This document shows positions 24,319 to 31,920 of a stretch of 33,371 nucleotides of DNA, in pieces. The position numbers and the translations under genes are program-made. The stretch's first letter is position 1. The number at the start of each line of letters is the position of its first letter. The stretch is from Candidatus Oscillibacter pullicola (GTDB lineage: Bacteria > Bacillota > Clostridia > Oscillospirales > Oscillospiraceae): NCBI GenBank assembly GCA_019118935.1, contig DWXY01000041.1, positions 1 to 33,371 of the forward strand, written 5' to 3'. Below the pieces are notes generated by a model. The model did no database searches. It had not been told where the DNA came from and saw nothing but the letters and a program-made list of their open reading frames with translations.

Positions 24319-24347
24319 TGCAACCACAGCCCCCGGTTTTCCGACGA
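24319..24347 (+). promoter_or_regulatory. Possible ECF-type autoregulatory promoter
   Basis: TGCAAC (24319-24324) and CGACGA (24342-24347), 17 bases apart, resemble the AAC / CGT-type boxes of ECF sigma promoters. They lie 40 bases before the sigma factor start. No good sigma-A promoter is visible in this gap. Confidence 0.35.
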
Positions 24348-24388
24348 TACAGGTGAAAGCAACTTTCGAACAAGAGAGGGATCTCACT

Positions 24389-24940
24389 ATGGAGGACAAG
24401 GACATCGTGGCACTGTACTGGGCCCGCTCCGAGGAGGCCATCCGGGCTACGGCGGCTAAATACGGCGCCTACTGCCGGGCCATCATCCGGCGGCTGCTGG
24501 GGGACGGCAGGGACGGCGAGGAGTGTTTGAACGACACCTGGCTGGGGGCCTGGAACGCCATGCCGCCCCAGCGGCCGGTCCGCCTGCCGCCTTTCCTGGG
24601 CCGCATCGCCCGGAATACAGCGCTGGACCGGTACGACTACAACACCGCCCAGTGCCGGGGTGTCCTGCCCGCGGTGCTGGAAGAGCTGGAGGAGTGCGTC
24701 TCCGGCGCGCCTCTGGAGGAGGCGCTGGACCTCCGCGCCCTGGGGGAGACCATCTCCGGCTATCTGGACACGGTGTCTCCGGCGGCCCGGCGGACGTTCC
24801 TCCGGCGGTACTGGTACGGCGACGGCCTGGAGGACATTGCCCGCCGGTACGGCTACACGGCGGCCAAGGTGAGATCCCTGCTCTACCGCACCCGGAAGGG
24901 CCTGCGGGAACATCTGATCCGGGAGGGATACGCGCTATGA
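24389..24940 (+). CDS. ECF-family RNA polymerase sigma factor
   Basis: The 183-residue protein has sigma region 2 (YCRAIIRRLLGDGRDGEECLNDTWLGAWNA..., with RIARNTALDRY) and region 4 (FLRRYWYGDGLEDIARRYGYTAAKVRSLLYRTRKGLREHL), with no region 3. The start at 24389 follows AAGAGAGGG. The stop overlaps the next start (ATGA), the usual link of an ECF factor to its membrane-bound anti-sigma protein. Confidence 0.92.
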   Translation: MEDKDIVALYWARSEEAIRATAAKYGAYCRAIIRRLLGDGRDGEECLNDTWLGAWNAMPPQRPVRLPPFLGRIARNTALDRYDYNTAQCRGVLPAVLEELEECVSGAPLEEALDLRALGETISGYLDTVSPAARRTFLRRYWYGDGLEDIARRYGYTAAKVRSLLYRTRKGLREHLIREGYAL

Positions 24941-25752
24941 CGAGAGAAGAGCTGTTCCGCGCCGTGGGAGAGGTCCGGGAGGATCAGATCGCCGACGCGG
25001 CGGAGATGCCGAACAAGGCCGCCCCCCGCTGGCGGCGGTACGGGGCCCTGGCGGCCTGCCTGGCGGTGGTGCTGGCAGGAGCCTTCGGCGTGAGCCGGCT
25101 GGGCATTGGCGGGGCCTCTGACCAGGAGACTGTCCAGGAGAGCGCCGACGCCCCGGCGGCCCCTCAGTACTCCGTGGGAGCGGAGATCAGGGAGATCGAC
25201 AGCTCCGGGTGGAGCTGGGGCGGCCTGTTCAACGGCGGCGCGTCATCGGACGCCAGCTTGGCATGGCTGGACCCAGAGGAGATCCTGGCCATGGACACCA
25301 CCATCTTCCGGGGCACGGTAACGGGGATGCGGACCTACGAGGTCACCGTGGACGGCAGCACCAACTTTTACACCGTGGCCTCTGTGGAGGTCTCCGACTG
25401 CCTCCGGGGAGATCTGGCGGCGGGGGATACCTACAACGTGCTGTACGCGGGCATCCCGGGCCGGATGTCCACCTCCATCTCCGGCGACCTGGAGAACCTG
25501 GCCGCGGGCAGCGAGGCGGTGTTCATGCCCTATATTGCCGCACTGGACACCGGCTGGCGCAGCGGCGACGACTACTTCTGCTACGCCGACCTGGCGGAGC
25601 TCTACATGGACGAGGGCCGCCGCTTCCTGTTCCTGGAAACCGGGGAGGGCGTCTCCTACGCCACGGAGGTCTACGACATTCCGGCGGCGGACGGGGAGAC
25701 GGTGACCCTGGACGACGTGACGGCCTATCTCCGGGGGCTGCTGGAACAGTAG
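24937..25752 (+). CDS. Anti-sigma-like single-pass membrane protein
   Basis: The 271-residue protein has a short cytosolic N-terminus (ELFRAVGEVREDQIADAAEM), a transmembrane helix near 36-57 (GALAACLAVVLAGAFGV) and a roughly 200-residue extracytoplasmic domain with a beta-rich region. The N-terminal pattern followed by W-x-x-Y-G-A-x-A-A-C is recurrent next to ECF factors in Clostridia, so an anti-sigma or co-regulator role is likely. No zinc HxxxCxxC motif is seen. The start overlaps the sigma gene by 4 bases. Confidence 0.75.
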   Translation: MTREELFRAVGEVREDQIADAAEMPNKAAPRWRRYGALAACLAVVLAGAFGVSRLGIGGASDQETVQESADAPAAPQYSVGAEIREIDSSGWSWGGLFNGGASSDASLAWLDPEEILAMDTTIFRGTVTGMRTYEVTVDGSTNFYTVASVEVSDCLRGDLAAGDTYNVLYAGIPGRMSTSISGDLENLAAGSEAVFMPYIAALDTGWRSGDDYFCYADLAELYMDEGRRFLFLETGEGVSYATEVYDIPAADGETVTLDDVTAYLRGLLEQ

Positions 25753-25763
25753 GAGGGGACCGT

Positions 25764-26225
25764 ATGGCAGAACCTGAGAAAAAGCGGAGGATTTCCTCTA
25801 AAAAGGGCCTGCTGCTGGTCCTGCTCCTGGCCGGTGTGCTGCTGGCGGCCGTTGGAAAAATGATGCAAAGGGACACGGCCGCGGACTATCCCGCCGCCAT
25901 CATGGTGGACGGTACGGTCTACCTGGTCCCTGTGGACCCGCTGCCCGCCGGGACCGTGGATGAGGGGGAGATCACCGGCTGCGTGGACTCCTATACGGAG
26001 ACCTTCCCGGAAAAGGACGGCCAGCGGAATTTCAGCCGGGGAGCGGCGCTGCCTTATACCCGGACAGCGGAGGGTATCGCCCTGCTGTATGACGGCGCAT
26101 GGTACCTGTGCGTCCCCGCACGGTATGATGAGGACGGCAGGTTCATTGCCTGGGGGCGGCCCCCGAGGGTCCCGGTCAGCGGGCGGCACAGAGCCTTCTT
26201 GACTTTTCCCGCGCAGATTATATAA
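25764..26225 (+). CDS. Membrane-anchored hypothetical protein of the ECF operon
   Basis: The 153-residue protein has a basic N-terminus (EKKRRISSKKG), one transmembrane helix (about 15-32) and an extracytoplasmic domain beginning near residue 40 (AAIMVDGTVYLVP, then YTETFPEKDGQ). There is no lipobox. AGGAGGGGACCGT precedes the ATG, 11 bases after the anti-sigma-like gene, so it is the third gene of the operon. I do not recognise the family. Its last codons overlap the promoter of the next gene. Confidence 0.7.
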   Translation: MAEPEKKRRISSKKGLLLVLLLAGVLLAAVGKMMQRDTAADYPAAIMVDGTVYLVPVDPLPAGTVDEGEITGCVDSYTETFPEKDGQRNFSRGAALPYTRTAEGIALLYDGAWYLCVPARYDEDGRFIAWGRPPRVPVSGRHRAFLTFPAQII

Positions 26226-26226
26226 T
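26199..26226 (+). promoter_or_regulatory. Promoter of the phosphoribosyltransferase gene
   Basis: TTGACT (26199-26204) and consensus TATAAT (26221-26226) are 16 bases apart, inside the end of the upstream gene. Transcription would begin near 26233. Confidence 0.75.
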
Positions 26227-26233
26227 AATGTAC

Positions 26234-26283
26234 GGTGCCTCCCAGGCACCATCCACCTGAGGGAATGAGAAAGAGGAGGCACC
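26234..26283 (+). promoter_or_regulatory. Leader with alternative hairpins, one masking the Shine-Dalgarno site
   Basis: GGTGCCTCC (26234-26242) at the predicted 5' end of the mRNA is fully complementary to GGAGGCACC (26275-26283), which contains the ribosome binding site. Its first seven bases also pair with AGGCACC (26244-26250) in a local hairpin. The two pairings exclude each other, so the leader could switch translation on and off. No known riboswitch class is recognised. Confidence 0.45.
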
Positions 26284-26287
26284 TGAT

Positions 26288-26848
26288 ATGACGTATCCCA
26301 TGACCGTGGCGGGCCTGCGCCGGGACCTGCCCATCTGCAAAGTGACGGATGACCTGTACATCGGCGCGTTCATCGTGTTCGGCGATGCGGAGCTGACCGT
26401 GGCCTGCGCCCGGGAGCTTTTGAAGCTGGTCCCGGCGGAGGACTATGACTACATGCTGACGGCGGAGGCCAAGAGCATCCCCCTGATCCATGAGATGGCC
26501 CGCCAGTCCGGGGCGAAGAAGTATTTCATCGCCCGGAAGGGCCCCAAGGCCTATATGCCGGATCCTATCCACGTGGAAGACACCTCCATCACCACCGCGG
26601 GGACCCAGCGGCTGTATCTGGGCCGGGACGACGCGGAGCTGATCCGGGGCAAGCGGATCCTGCTGATGGACGATGTGATCTCCACCGGCGGCTCCCTTCA
26701 CGCCATGGAGCAGCTGGTGGCCCTGGCGGGCGGCACCGTCACCGGCCGGGTGGCCGTCCTGGCGGAGGGCGAGGCCGCAGAGCGCGGCGATATCAAGTTT
26801 CTGGAAAAGCTGCCGGTGTTCCATGCAGACGGCACTGTGAAAGGCTGA
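26288..26848 (+). CDS. Adenine phosphoribosyltransferase-like protein
   Basis: The 186-residue type I phosphoribosyltransferase has the PRPP-binding motif LLMDDVISTGGS (126-136) and a YMLTAEAKSIPLIHEMAR segment typical of purine (adenine or xanthine) PRTases. It would salvage a purine base to its nucleotide with PRPP. The base cannot be decided from sequence. The ATG has GGAGG eight bases upstream. It has its own promoter and terminator, so it is monocistronic. Confidence 0.85.
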   Translation: MTYPMTVAGLRRDLPICKVTDDLYIGAFIVFGDAELTVACARELLKLVPAEDYDYMLTAEAKSIPLIHEMARQSGAKKYFIARKGPKAYMPDPIHVEDTSITTAGTQRLYLGRDDAELIRGKRILLMDDVISTGGSLHAMEQLVALAGGTVTGRVAVLAEGEAAERGDIKFLEKLPVFHADGTVKG

Positions 26849-26862
26849 AGCGAAGAGTGACC

Positions 26863-26895
26863 AGGCGCGCCGCTGACCAGCGGCGCGCCTTTTTC
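26863..26895 (+). terminator. Terminator after the phosphoribosyltransferase gene
   Basis: A perfect 12-bp stem (AGGCGCGCCGCT with AGCGGCGCGCCT, GACC loop) is followed by TTTTCTG. Confidence 0.92.
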
Positions 26896-26904
26896 TGCAT
26901 ACGC

Positions 26905-26932
26905 TTGCAAAATCCTGGAAGAATGGTAGAAT
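26905..26932 (+). promoter_or_regulatory. Promoter of the two-gene membrane fusion operon
   Basis: TTGCAA (26905-26910) and TAGAAT (26927-26932) are 16 bases apart. The start codon at 26942 lies only nine bases after the -10, so a transcript from here would be nearly leaderless. Confidence 0.5.
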
Positions 26933-26941
26933 AAAGGCACG

Positions 26942-28363
26942 ATGAAAACGAAACAAGTGGTCTATTGGCTTCCACGCGTCAACGCGCTGGTGGTCCTGTC
27001 GGCGCTGTTCATGGTTTGTTCGGCAGTGGTGCGCATCGTCTGGGCCTGCGGGGAGGGCGCGATCTCCCGCCCGACGTTCTGCCTCCAAATCCTCCTGCCC
27101 ATCGCGGCAAACGTGATCTTCGTGCTGATGCTCTTTGAATCCGGCCGCGACCGGCTGTACCGCACCGCCGTGCCAGTGTGGATGGGCTGCGTCTTTTTTG
27201 CGGCCAAGGCCCTGGGCTTTCCCTCCTGGGTCCATATGGCGCTGTGCCTGCTGCTGTACGCGCTGGTGGCGGTGCTCTATACCGCCACCGTCACCGGCCG
27301 GGTGCCCTCCCAGGTGCCGCTGTGGTTTCTGTTCGGCCTGCCCATGTTGTACCACATCGTGGTGGAGGACCGGCAGAAAGTGGGCTGGCCTGTCCATGAC
27401 TGGCTGCCGGAGATCAGCGTCTTGTGCTGCATGGCGGCGCTGCTGTGCTGCTCGCTGGCCATGCGGCGCCGGTATCCGGCGGCGGGGGAGTACGTCCGCC
27501 GGTTCGGGGACCGGAACGACGGCCGCCTGCTTCGGAGCCTGTCCCCCATCTTTGCTGTGTCGCCCTATCTGATGAAGACCCGGAACACCGCCCAGAACTA
27601 CATCCGGGACGCGGTGGAGATCACCCGGGCGGAACAGTATATCGCCCAAAAGCGGGCGGCGGGGATGGCGCACTTCGGCCTGCTGCACGTGCTGCTGGCG
27701 GCCTATGTGCGGACCTGTGCCCGGTATCCGGGCCTGAACCGCTTCATCGCCGCGCAGAGGGTGTATGCCCGGGACCGGGAGATCGAGGTGAACATGACCG
27801 TCAAAAAGGAGATGTCCCTGGACTCCCCGGACACGGTCATCAAGCTCCGGTTCGACCCGGCGGACACGGCGGACGTGGTCTACCAGCGGTTCAACGCCAA
27901 GGTCCAGGAGGTGAAGAGCACCCCGGAGGACACCTCCTTCGACGCGCTGGCCGGCGCGTTCCATCTGGTGCCGGGCCTGCTGCTGAAATTCCTGGTGTGG
28001 GTCCTGCAGGTCGGCGACTACTTCGGCTGCCTGCCCAGGTCCCTCACCCGTCTCTCGCCCTTCCACGGGTCGCTGTACATCACCTCCATGGCGTCGCTGG
28101 GGATTCCGCCCATCTTCCACCACCTGTACGACTTCGGCAATGTGCCGGTGTTCTGGTCCTTCGGCCGGAAGCGGCGGGCGTTCGAGTACCAGCGGGACGG
28201 CACGGTGGCCCGGCGGAGGTATGTGGACTGCTGCTTCGTCACGGACGAGCGGATTGTGGACGGCTTCTATTTCGCGGCCGCCATGCGCAGTCTTCAGAAT
28301 CTGATCCACGACCCCTGGCAGCTGGACGAGCCGCCGGAGGAGATCGTGCAGGATCAGGCTTAG
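26942..28363 (+). CDS. Membrane protein fused to a degenerate 2-oxoacid dehydrogenase E2 / CAT-like domain
   Basis: The 473-residue protein has about six hydrophobic helices (roughly 13-36, 46-65, 74-93, 96-117, 125-140, 158-174), then a cytosolic domain (about 200-460) that resembles the CoA-dependent acyltransferase fold of E2 subunits and chloramphenicol acetyltransferase: AEQYIAQKRAAGMAHFGLL, the YPGLNRFI segment and the closing VTDERIVDGFYFA. The catalytic HxxxDG motif reads ERIVDG, with Glu436 for His and Asp440-Gly441 kept. No lipoyl or E1-binding domain is present. Acetyltransfer is therefore doubtful. AAAGG precedes the ATG closely. It is followed after 19 bases by the FUSC-HAD fusion gene. 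Confidence 0.7.
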   Translation: MKTKQVVYWLPRVNALVVLSALFMVCSAVVRIVWACGEGAISRPTFCLQILLPIAANVIFVLMLFESGRDRLYRTAVPVWMGCVFFAAKALGFPSWVHMALCLLLYALVAVLYTATVTGRVPSQVPLWFLFGLPMLYHIVVEDRQKVGWPVHDWLPEISVLCCMAALLCCSLAMRRRYPAAGEYVRRFGDRNDGRLLRSLSPIFAVSPYLMKTRNTAQNYIRDAVEITRAEQYIAQKRAAGMAHFGLLHVLLAAYVRTCARYPGLNRFIAAQRVYARDREIEVNMTVKKEMSLDSPDTVIKLRFDPADTADVVYQRFNAKVQEVKSTPEDTSFDALAGAFHLVPGLLLKFLVWVLQVGDYFGCLPRSLTRLSPFHGSLYITSMASLGIPPIFHHLYDFGNVPVFWSFGRKRRAFEYQRDGTVARRRYVDCCFVTDERIVDGFYFAAAMRSLQNLIHDPWQLDEPPEEIVQDQA

Positions 28364-28382
28364 TGCAGAGAGGAGGTCGTTT

Positions 28383-29651
28383 ATGACGGACCACGCCGTA
28401 CCGCCCGTCGGAATGCGGATGGTCAAAACCGCGGCGGCAGTGCTGATCTGCCTGCTGGTGTCCATGGCGGTGGACCGGGAGGATATGCGCATCTATTCCT
28501 CCATCGCGGCGCTGCTGTGCGTCCAGCCCTATGCGGAAGATACGAAACGCATGGCCATCCAGCGGACCGTGGGGACGGCCATCGGCTCTGTGTTCGGCAT
28601 CACCACGCTGCTGCTGGAGATGGCCCTGGATATCCGGGGGACGCTGGTGGGCTACATCGTCATCGCTGCGGTGACCGTGCCCAACCTGTGGATCGCCGTG
28701 GCGCTGAAGTCCGCCAATGCGGCGGCCCTCTCCGGCATCGTGTTCCTCAGCATCACCGTCACCCATGTGACGGACGCCAGCCCCTGGATCTTCGCCTGGT
28801 ACCGGGCGTCGGAGACGCTGGTGGGCATCGCGGTGGGCATCGCCGTCAACGCCTTCCAGCTGCCCCGCCGGAAGCGGCGGGACGTGCTGTTCGTCTCCGG
28901 CCTGGACGGCCTGCTGCTGACGGAGCAGGGGACGCTGACGCCGTACAGCCGGGTGAGCCTGAACCGGATGCTGGACGACGGGATGCAGTTCACGGTGTCC
29001 ACCATGCGCACGCCCGCCTCTGTGCGGGAGGCCACCCGGGACCTGCGGCTCCGCCTGCCCGTCATTGTCATGGACGGCGCGGCGCTGTACGACATGGAGA
29101 AGAAGCGGTATCTTCATGCCTGCGTCCTGCCCAAGGAGCTGGCCCTGCGGTGCGAGGCGGTGTTCCAGGCCCAGGGCATCCACTGCTTCCTCAACGGCGT
29201 GCTGGATGACAACCTGATGATCTACTACGGGGAATTCCACCACGAGACGGAGCGGGCGATCTTTGAGAAGCTGCGGACCTCCCCCTACCGGAATTATGTG
29301 AGCAGAAGCTACTACAAGGAATGCCCCATTGTGTACCTCATGGGCATTGATCTGACGGAGCGGATGCAGGCGCTGTATGACGCACTGGGGGAGGCGGGCC
29401 TTCTGGAGCAGGTGAAGGTGCGGTTCTACCCTGCGGCGGAGTATCCCGGGTACAGCTACCTGAAGATTTATGAGCGCTCCGCCTCCCGGGAGGCCATGCT
29501 GGAGCGGCTGAAGCGGGATCTGGGCATGGAGCGGAGCGTGGTGCTGACGACGCAGGAGGGCTGCGGAGACGTGGTGATCCGCGGCGGCGCCAACCAGGCG
29601 GTGAAGCGGCTGGGGCGGCTGTTTGAGCCCTATCTCTGGGAGCGGAAATAA
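28383..29651 (+). CDS. FUSC-like membrane domain fused to a degenerate HAD (Cof-type) domain
   Basis: The 422-residue protein starts with about six membrane helices (13-160) of the FUSC/aromatic acid exporter type (DUF939-like): YSSIAALLCVQPYAEDTKRM, then RTVGTAIGSVFG. Residues 166-420 follow the Cof-type HAD phosphatase layout: FVSGLDGLLLT, STMRTPASV and the MDGAALYD segment. The nucleophilic Asp of the first motif is Gly173 (VSGLDG), and the usual final G-D-x-x-N-D motif is not recognisable, so phosphatase activity is unlikely. GAGAGGAGG precedes the ATG. It is in the same operon as the E2-like fusion. Confidence 0.72.
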   Translation: MTDHAVPPVGMRMVKTAAAVLICLLVSMAVDREDMRIYSSIAALLCVQPYAEDTKRMAIQRTVGTAIGSVFGITTLLLEMALDIRGTLVGYIVIAAVTVPNLWIAVALKSANAAALSGIVFLSITVTHVTDASPWIFAWYRASETLVGIAVGIAVNAFQLPRRKRRDVLFVSGLDGLLLTEQGTLTPYSRVSLNRMLDDGMQFTVSTMRTPASVREATRDLRLRLPVIVMDGAALYDMEKKRYLHACVLPKELALRCEAVFQAQGIHCFLNGVLDDNLMIYYGEFHHETERAIFEKLRTSPYRNYVSRSYYKECPIVYLMGIDLTERMQALYDALGEAGLLEQVKVRFYPAAEYPGYSYLKIYERSASREAMLERLKRDLGMERSVVLTTQEGCGDVVIRGGANQAVKRLGRLFEPYLWERK

Positions 29652-29683
29652 CACGGACGGAGCTGCGGCTCCGTCCGTGTTTT
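29651..29683 (+). terminator. Terminator after the FUSC-HAD gene
   Basis: A perfect 13-bp stem (ACACGGACGGAGC with GCTCCGTCCGTGT, 4-base loop) is followed by TTT and overlaps the TAA stop. Confidence 0.88.
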
Positions 29684-29712
29684 GCATCCGGAAAGAAAAA
29701 CGGGGCAGGGAC

Positions 29713-29740
29713 TTGACAAAGGGAGGAGCCTGTGTATAAT
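29713..29740 (+). promoter_or_regulatory. Promoter of the Xre membrane-protein operon
   Basis: Consensus TTGACA (29713-29718) and TATAAT (29735-29740) are 16 bases apart. Confidence 0.85.
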
Positions 29741-29741
29741 A

Positions 29742-29771
29742 TGAAGTATCCTTCATGTGAAAGATACTTCA
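29742..29771 (+). promoter_or_regulatory. Likely operator for the Xre regulator
   Basis: An inverted repeat TGAAGTATC / GATACTTCA (29742-29750 and 29763-29771) begins two bases after the -10. CTTCA-type half sites recur inside it and just downstream (29784-29789). Placement over the transcription start fits repression by the encoded Xre protein. Confidence 0.6.
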
Positions 29772-29812
29772 CAAGAAGGAACCTTCACATTTGTGGAAAG
29801 GGGAGAGGGAGT

Positions 29813-30046
29813 ATGAAAAACCGGGTACGGGAGCTCCGGACCGAGGCCGGCATGACCCAGCAGCAGCTGGCGGATCTGGTCCACGTGTCCTCCCGCACCA
29901 TCATCTCCCTGGAGAAGGGGCAGTACAACCCGTCCCTGCTGCTGGCGTACCGGCTGGCGCTGGTGTTCTGCACCACGGTGGAGGATCTGTACTGTCTGGC
30001 GGAGAACAAGGAACAGGAGGACCGGGAAAATGAGGACTGGACATAA
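29813..30046 (+). CDS. Xre-family helix-turn-helix regulator, 77 aa
   Basis: The 77-residue protein is almost entirely a Cro/C1-type HTH: RELRTEAGMTQQQLADLVHV, then the SRTIISLEKGQYNPSLLLAY segment, with an acidic tail. Such short Xre proteins with adjacent small membrane genes are common in Firmicutes. GGGGAGAGGGAGT lies before the ATG. It probably represses its own operon through the inverted repeat at the promoter. Its end overlaps the next gene by 17 bases. Confidence 0.9.
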   Translation: MKNRVRELRTEAGMTQQQLADLVHVSSRTIISLEKGQYNPSLLLAYRLALVFCTTVEDLYCLAENKEQEDRENEDWT

Positions 30047-30248
30047 ACGGCAGTTGGCCGGCGGCATCCTGGGCGTGATGACTGGATTCGGGCTGATCCT
30101 GCGCTCCTGCCTCACCGACCGGTGGCGGATCAGCCTGACGGCCCTGGCCGTAGCGGCGGTGTCAGGCGGCCTTCTGGCCGTGTGCGACAGTCTGACGGCA
30201 AAAACGCCGGACAAGGGGAGGAATACACAACATGAAGATCTATTATAA
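30030..30248 (+). CDS. Small two-helix membrane protein, 72 aa
   Basis: This protein has two hydrophobic stretches (LAGGILGVMTGFGLIL and ALAVAAVSGGLLAVC) between charged ends, so both termini should be on the same side. No family is recognised. It overlaps the regulator upstream (17 bases) and the next gene downstream (17 bases), so its translation is coupled to both. Confidence 0.65.
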   Translation: MRTGHKRQLAGGILGVMTGFGLILRSCLTDRWRISLTALAVAAVSGGLLAVCDSLTAKTPDKGRNTQHEDLL

Positions 30249-30657
30249 AAAGAAATTCTGGGCCAGCCTGGGCAGCCTGGTGCTGGGGCTGGCGCTGCCC
30301 GGCACCTGTCTGTTCGTGGGCTGGGAGCGGTTCGACCTGAAGGACGGCGTGCTGACGGTGCTGCTGCTCCTGTGCGGCATCAGCGGCATCCTGCGGAGTC
30401 TGGATCGGGAAAAGTCCCGGCAGGACCGGGACGAGGACCGGGACGAGCGCACCCGGTATAACACGTACCGCAGCCGGGCCCTCACGTTCCGGGTGCTGTA
30501 TGGGCTGAACTTCGCGATCCTGGCTGCGTGTATCATCGGCTGGGGCCTGACAGACCAGCAGGTCTACATCCAGACAGCCCTGCCCTGCATGGTGCTGTTC
30601 ATCGTGGGCTGGATCACCCGGATCGCCAGTGACTGCTACTACGAGTTCAAGGGGTGA
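30232..30657 (+). CDS. Four-helix membrane protein with D-E-R-D-type motif
   Basis: The 141-residue protein has helices near 9-29, 39-54, 88-106 and 115-132. Between the second and third lies a highly charged loop (EKSRQDRDEDRDERTRYNTYR). It shares its start (MKIYYKKKFWASLGSL) and loop pattern with the next gene, so the two are paralogues. The family resembles small membrane proteins found behind Xre regulators; no function is known. Confidence 0.75.
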   Translation: MKIYYKKKFWASLGSLVLGLALPGTCLFVGWERFDLKDGVLTVLLLLCGISGILRSLDREKSRQDRDEDRDERTRYNTYRSRALTFRVLYGLNFAILAACIIGWGLTDQQVYIQTALPCMVLFIVGWITRIASDCYYEFKG

Positions 30658-30662
30658 ACGGG

Positions 30663-31067
30663 ATGAAGATCTACAACAAGCGGAATTTTGCCGCCGGAAT
30701 TTTCAGCCTGGCCCTGGCGGCCGCCTGCGGCGTGGTCCTGGCGGTGACGGGCTTCCAGATGAAATGGCTGATCTCTCTGGTACTGCTGCTGGCCTTGGGC
30801 GGTGTAGACATCTGCTGGTCCCTGTCCCGGGAGGCCAGGCTCCCCAGAGTGGATGAGCGGGACCAGGCCGTCAGCCGGAAAAGCGCCTGGCTGGCCTACC
30901 GGATCGTGGCCAACGGCTGCTGGATCGTGAGCCTCGGGGCGCTGGTGGTCTATGGAGTCAGTCGGATCCCGGCAGCTCTGGCGGTGACCATCACCCTGGA
31001 CGCTGTGACCATCGGGGCCTTTGCCGCCCTGCTGGGGGCGGAGGTCTACTATGAAAAACGGATGTGA
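30663..31067 (+). CDS. Four-helix membrane protein, paralogue of the preceding gene
   Basis: The 134-residue protein starts MKIYNKRNFAAGIFSL and has four helices with a cytosolic loop containing RVDERDQAVSRKSAW. It aligns with the previous gene over its length. The ATG at 30663 is preferred over a GTG three codons upstream. It is five bases downstream of the previous stop. Confidence 0.75.
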   Translation: MKIYNKRNFAAGIFSLALAAACGVVLAVTGFQMKWLISLVLLLALGGVDICWSLSREARLPRVDERDQAVSRKSAWLAYRIVANGCWIVSLGALVVYGVSRIPAALAVTITLDAVTIGAFAALLGAEVYYEKRM

Positions 31068-31097
31068 GGCGGCCGAACTTCTGGAAAAGGAGAACGT

Positions 31098-31796
31098 ATG
31101 GATCGAAGCGAAGATTTGAAACAGGTGCGGGACCTGCATCTGGTCCGGGATGAGCGGGACCGGGAGGTGGAGGCGGCCGCCGGCCGCCGGGCGGGGAGCG
31201 CCGTGGTGCTGGCGTCCCAGCTGCTGTCCGCCGCCTGCCTGCTGCAGGGAGACCCCGCCTGGATGGCCCTGCTGTCCCTGACCTTTGTGTGGAGCGCGGC
31301 CAAGAGCGTTCAACAGTTTGCCCAGGACCGGGAGAGGCTCTATCTGGCGTGGGGGCTGCTATCCGGTGCCGGGGCGGCCGTCCTGCTGGGGGCCTATTTT
31401 CACCGGGCATGGTCGGCGGGCATGTCCCTCTCCCGGCTGATCGGCTACGCGGTGATGTGCCGCTTGTTGACGGCGGCCGCAGGCCTTCTGGGCGTGGGGC
31501 TGCTGCTGGGGATCTTCTGGCTGGCCCACAGGGCGGGGCACATGGAGGGAGAGCAGTGGGAGCGGTATTTCCGGTCCATCTCCACCGCAGGGCTTCTGCT
31601 GCGGGGCGGTGCGATCCTGCTGCTGGCCCTGGCAGCGGTGGCGGCCTTCAGCGTCCCTCTGTTTGCCCGGACGGGCTTTCAGCAGCCGGCTCTTCTGGCG
31701 GCCCTGTTTTTCGTGGCGGGCAGCGCCCATCTGTTGGGCAAGTTCAGCAGCCGGCGGGATGAGCTGGTCCGGAAGCTCCTGAAGCTGAAGCGCTGA
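31098..31796 (+). CDS. Polytopic membrane protein with D-E-R-D motif
   Basis: The 232-residue protein begins with a charged segment LHLVRDERDREVEAAAGRR, which repeats the D-E-R-D-plus-basic pattern of the two preceding proteins, followed by about six hydrophobic helices. AAAGGAGAACGT precedes the ATG. It ends the Xre-regulated cluster. I do not recognise a named family. Confidence 0.72.
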   Translation: MDRSEDLKQVRDLHLVRDERDREVEAAAGRRAGSAVVLASQLLSAACLLQGDPAWMALLSLTFVWSAAKSVQQFAQDRERLYLAWGLLSGAGAAVLLGAYFHRAWSAGMSLSRLIGYAVMCRLLTAAAGLLGVGLLLGIFWLAHRAGHMEGEQWERYFRSISTAGLLLRGGAILLLALAAVAAFSVPLFARTGFQQPALLAALFFVAGSAHLLGKFSSRRDELVRKLLKLKR

Positions 31797-31891
31797 GGGG
31801 CCCCGCCCGGGTGAAGCGGTACGGGGCGGACTTGTACAACCTGCCGGAATCTCCCGGTGTTTACAGGGAGAATTTTCTCCGGCGGTGCCTA

Positions 31892-31920
31892 TTATGCGGC
31901 CTGCCATGAGATGCTATAAT
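31892..31920 (+). promoter_or_regulatory. Promoter of the DUF2798 gene
   Basis: A -35-like TTATGC and consensus TATAAT (31915-31920) are 17 bases apart. The rest of the 248-base gap before the next start holds only a weak G/C hairpin after the previous stop. Confidence 0.5.

Noticed and set aside
26054..28492. 812-codon minus-strand open frame
   Set aside because: It runs antisense to three plus-strand genes with recognisable domains and ribosome binding sites; composition is typical of a shadow frame.
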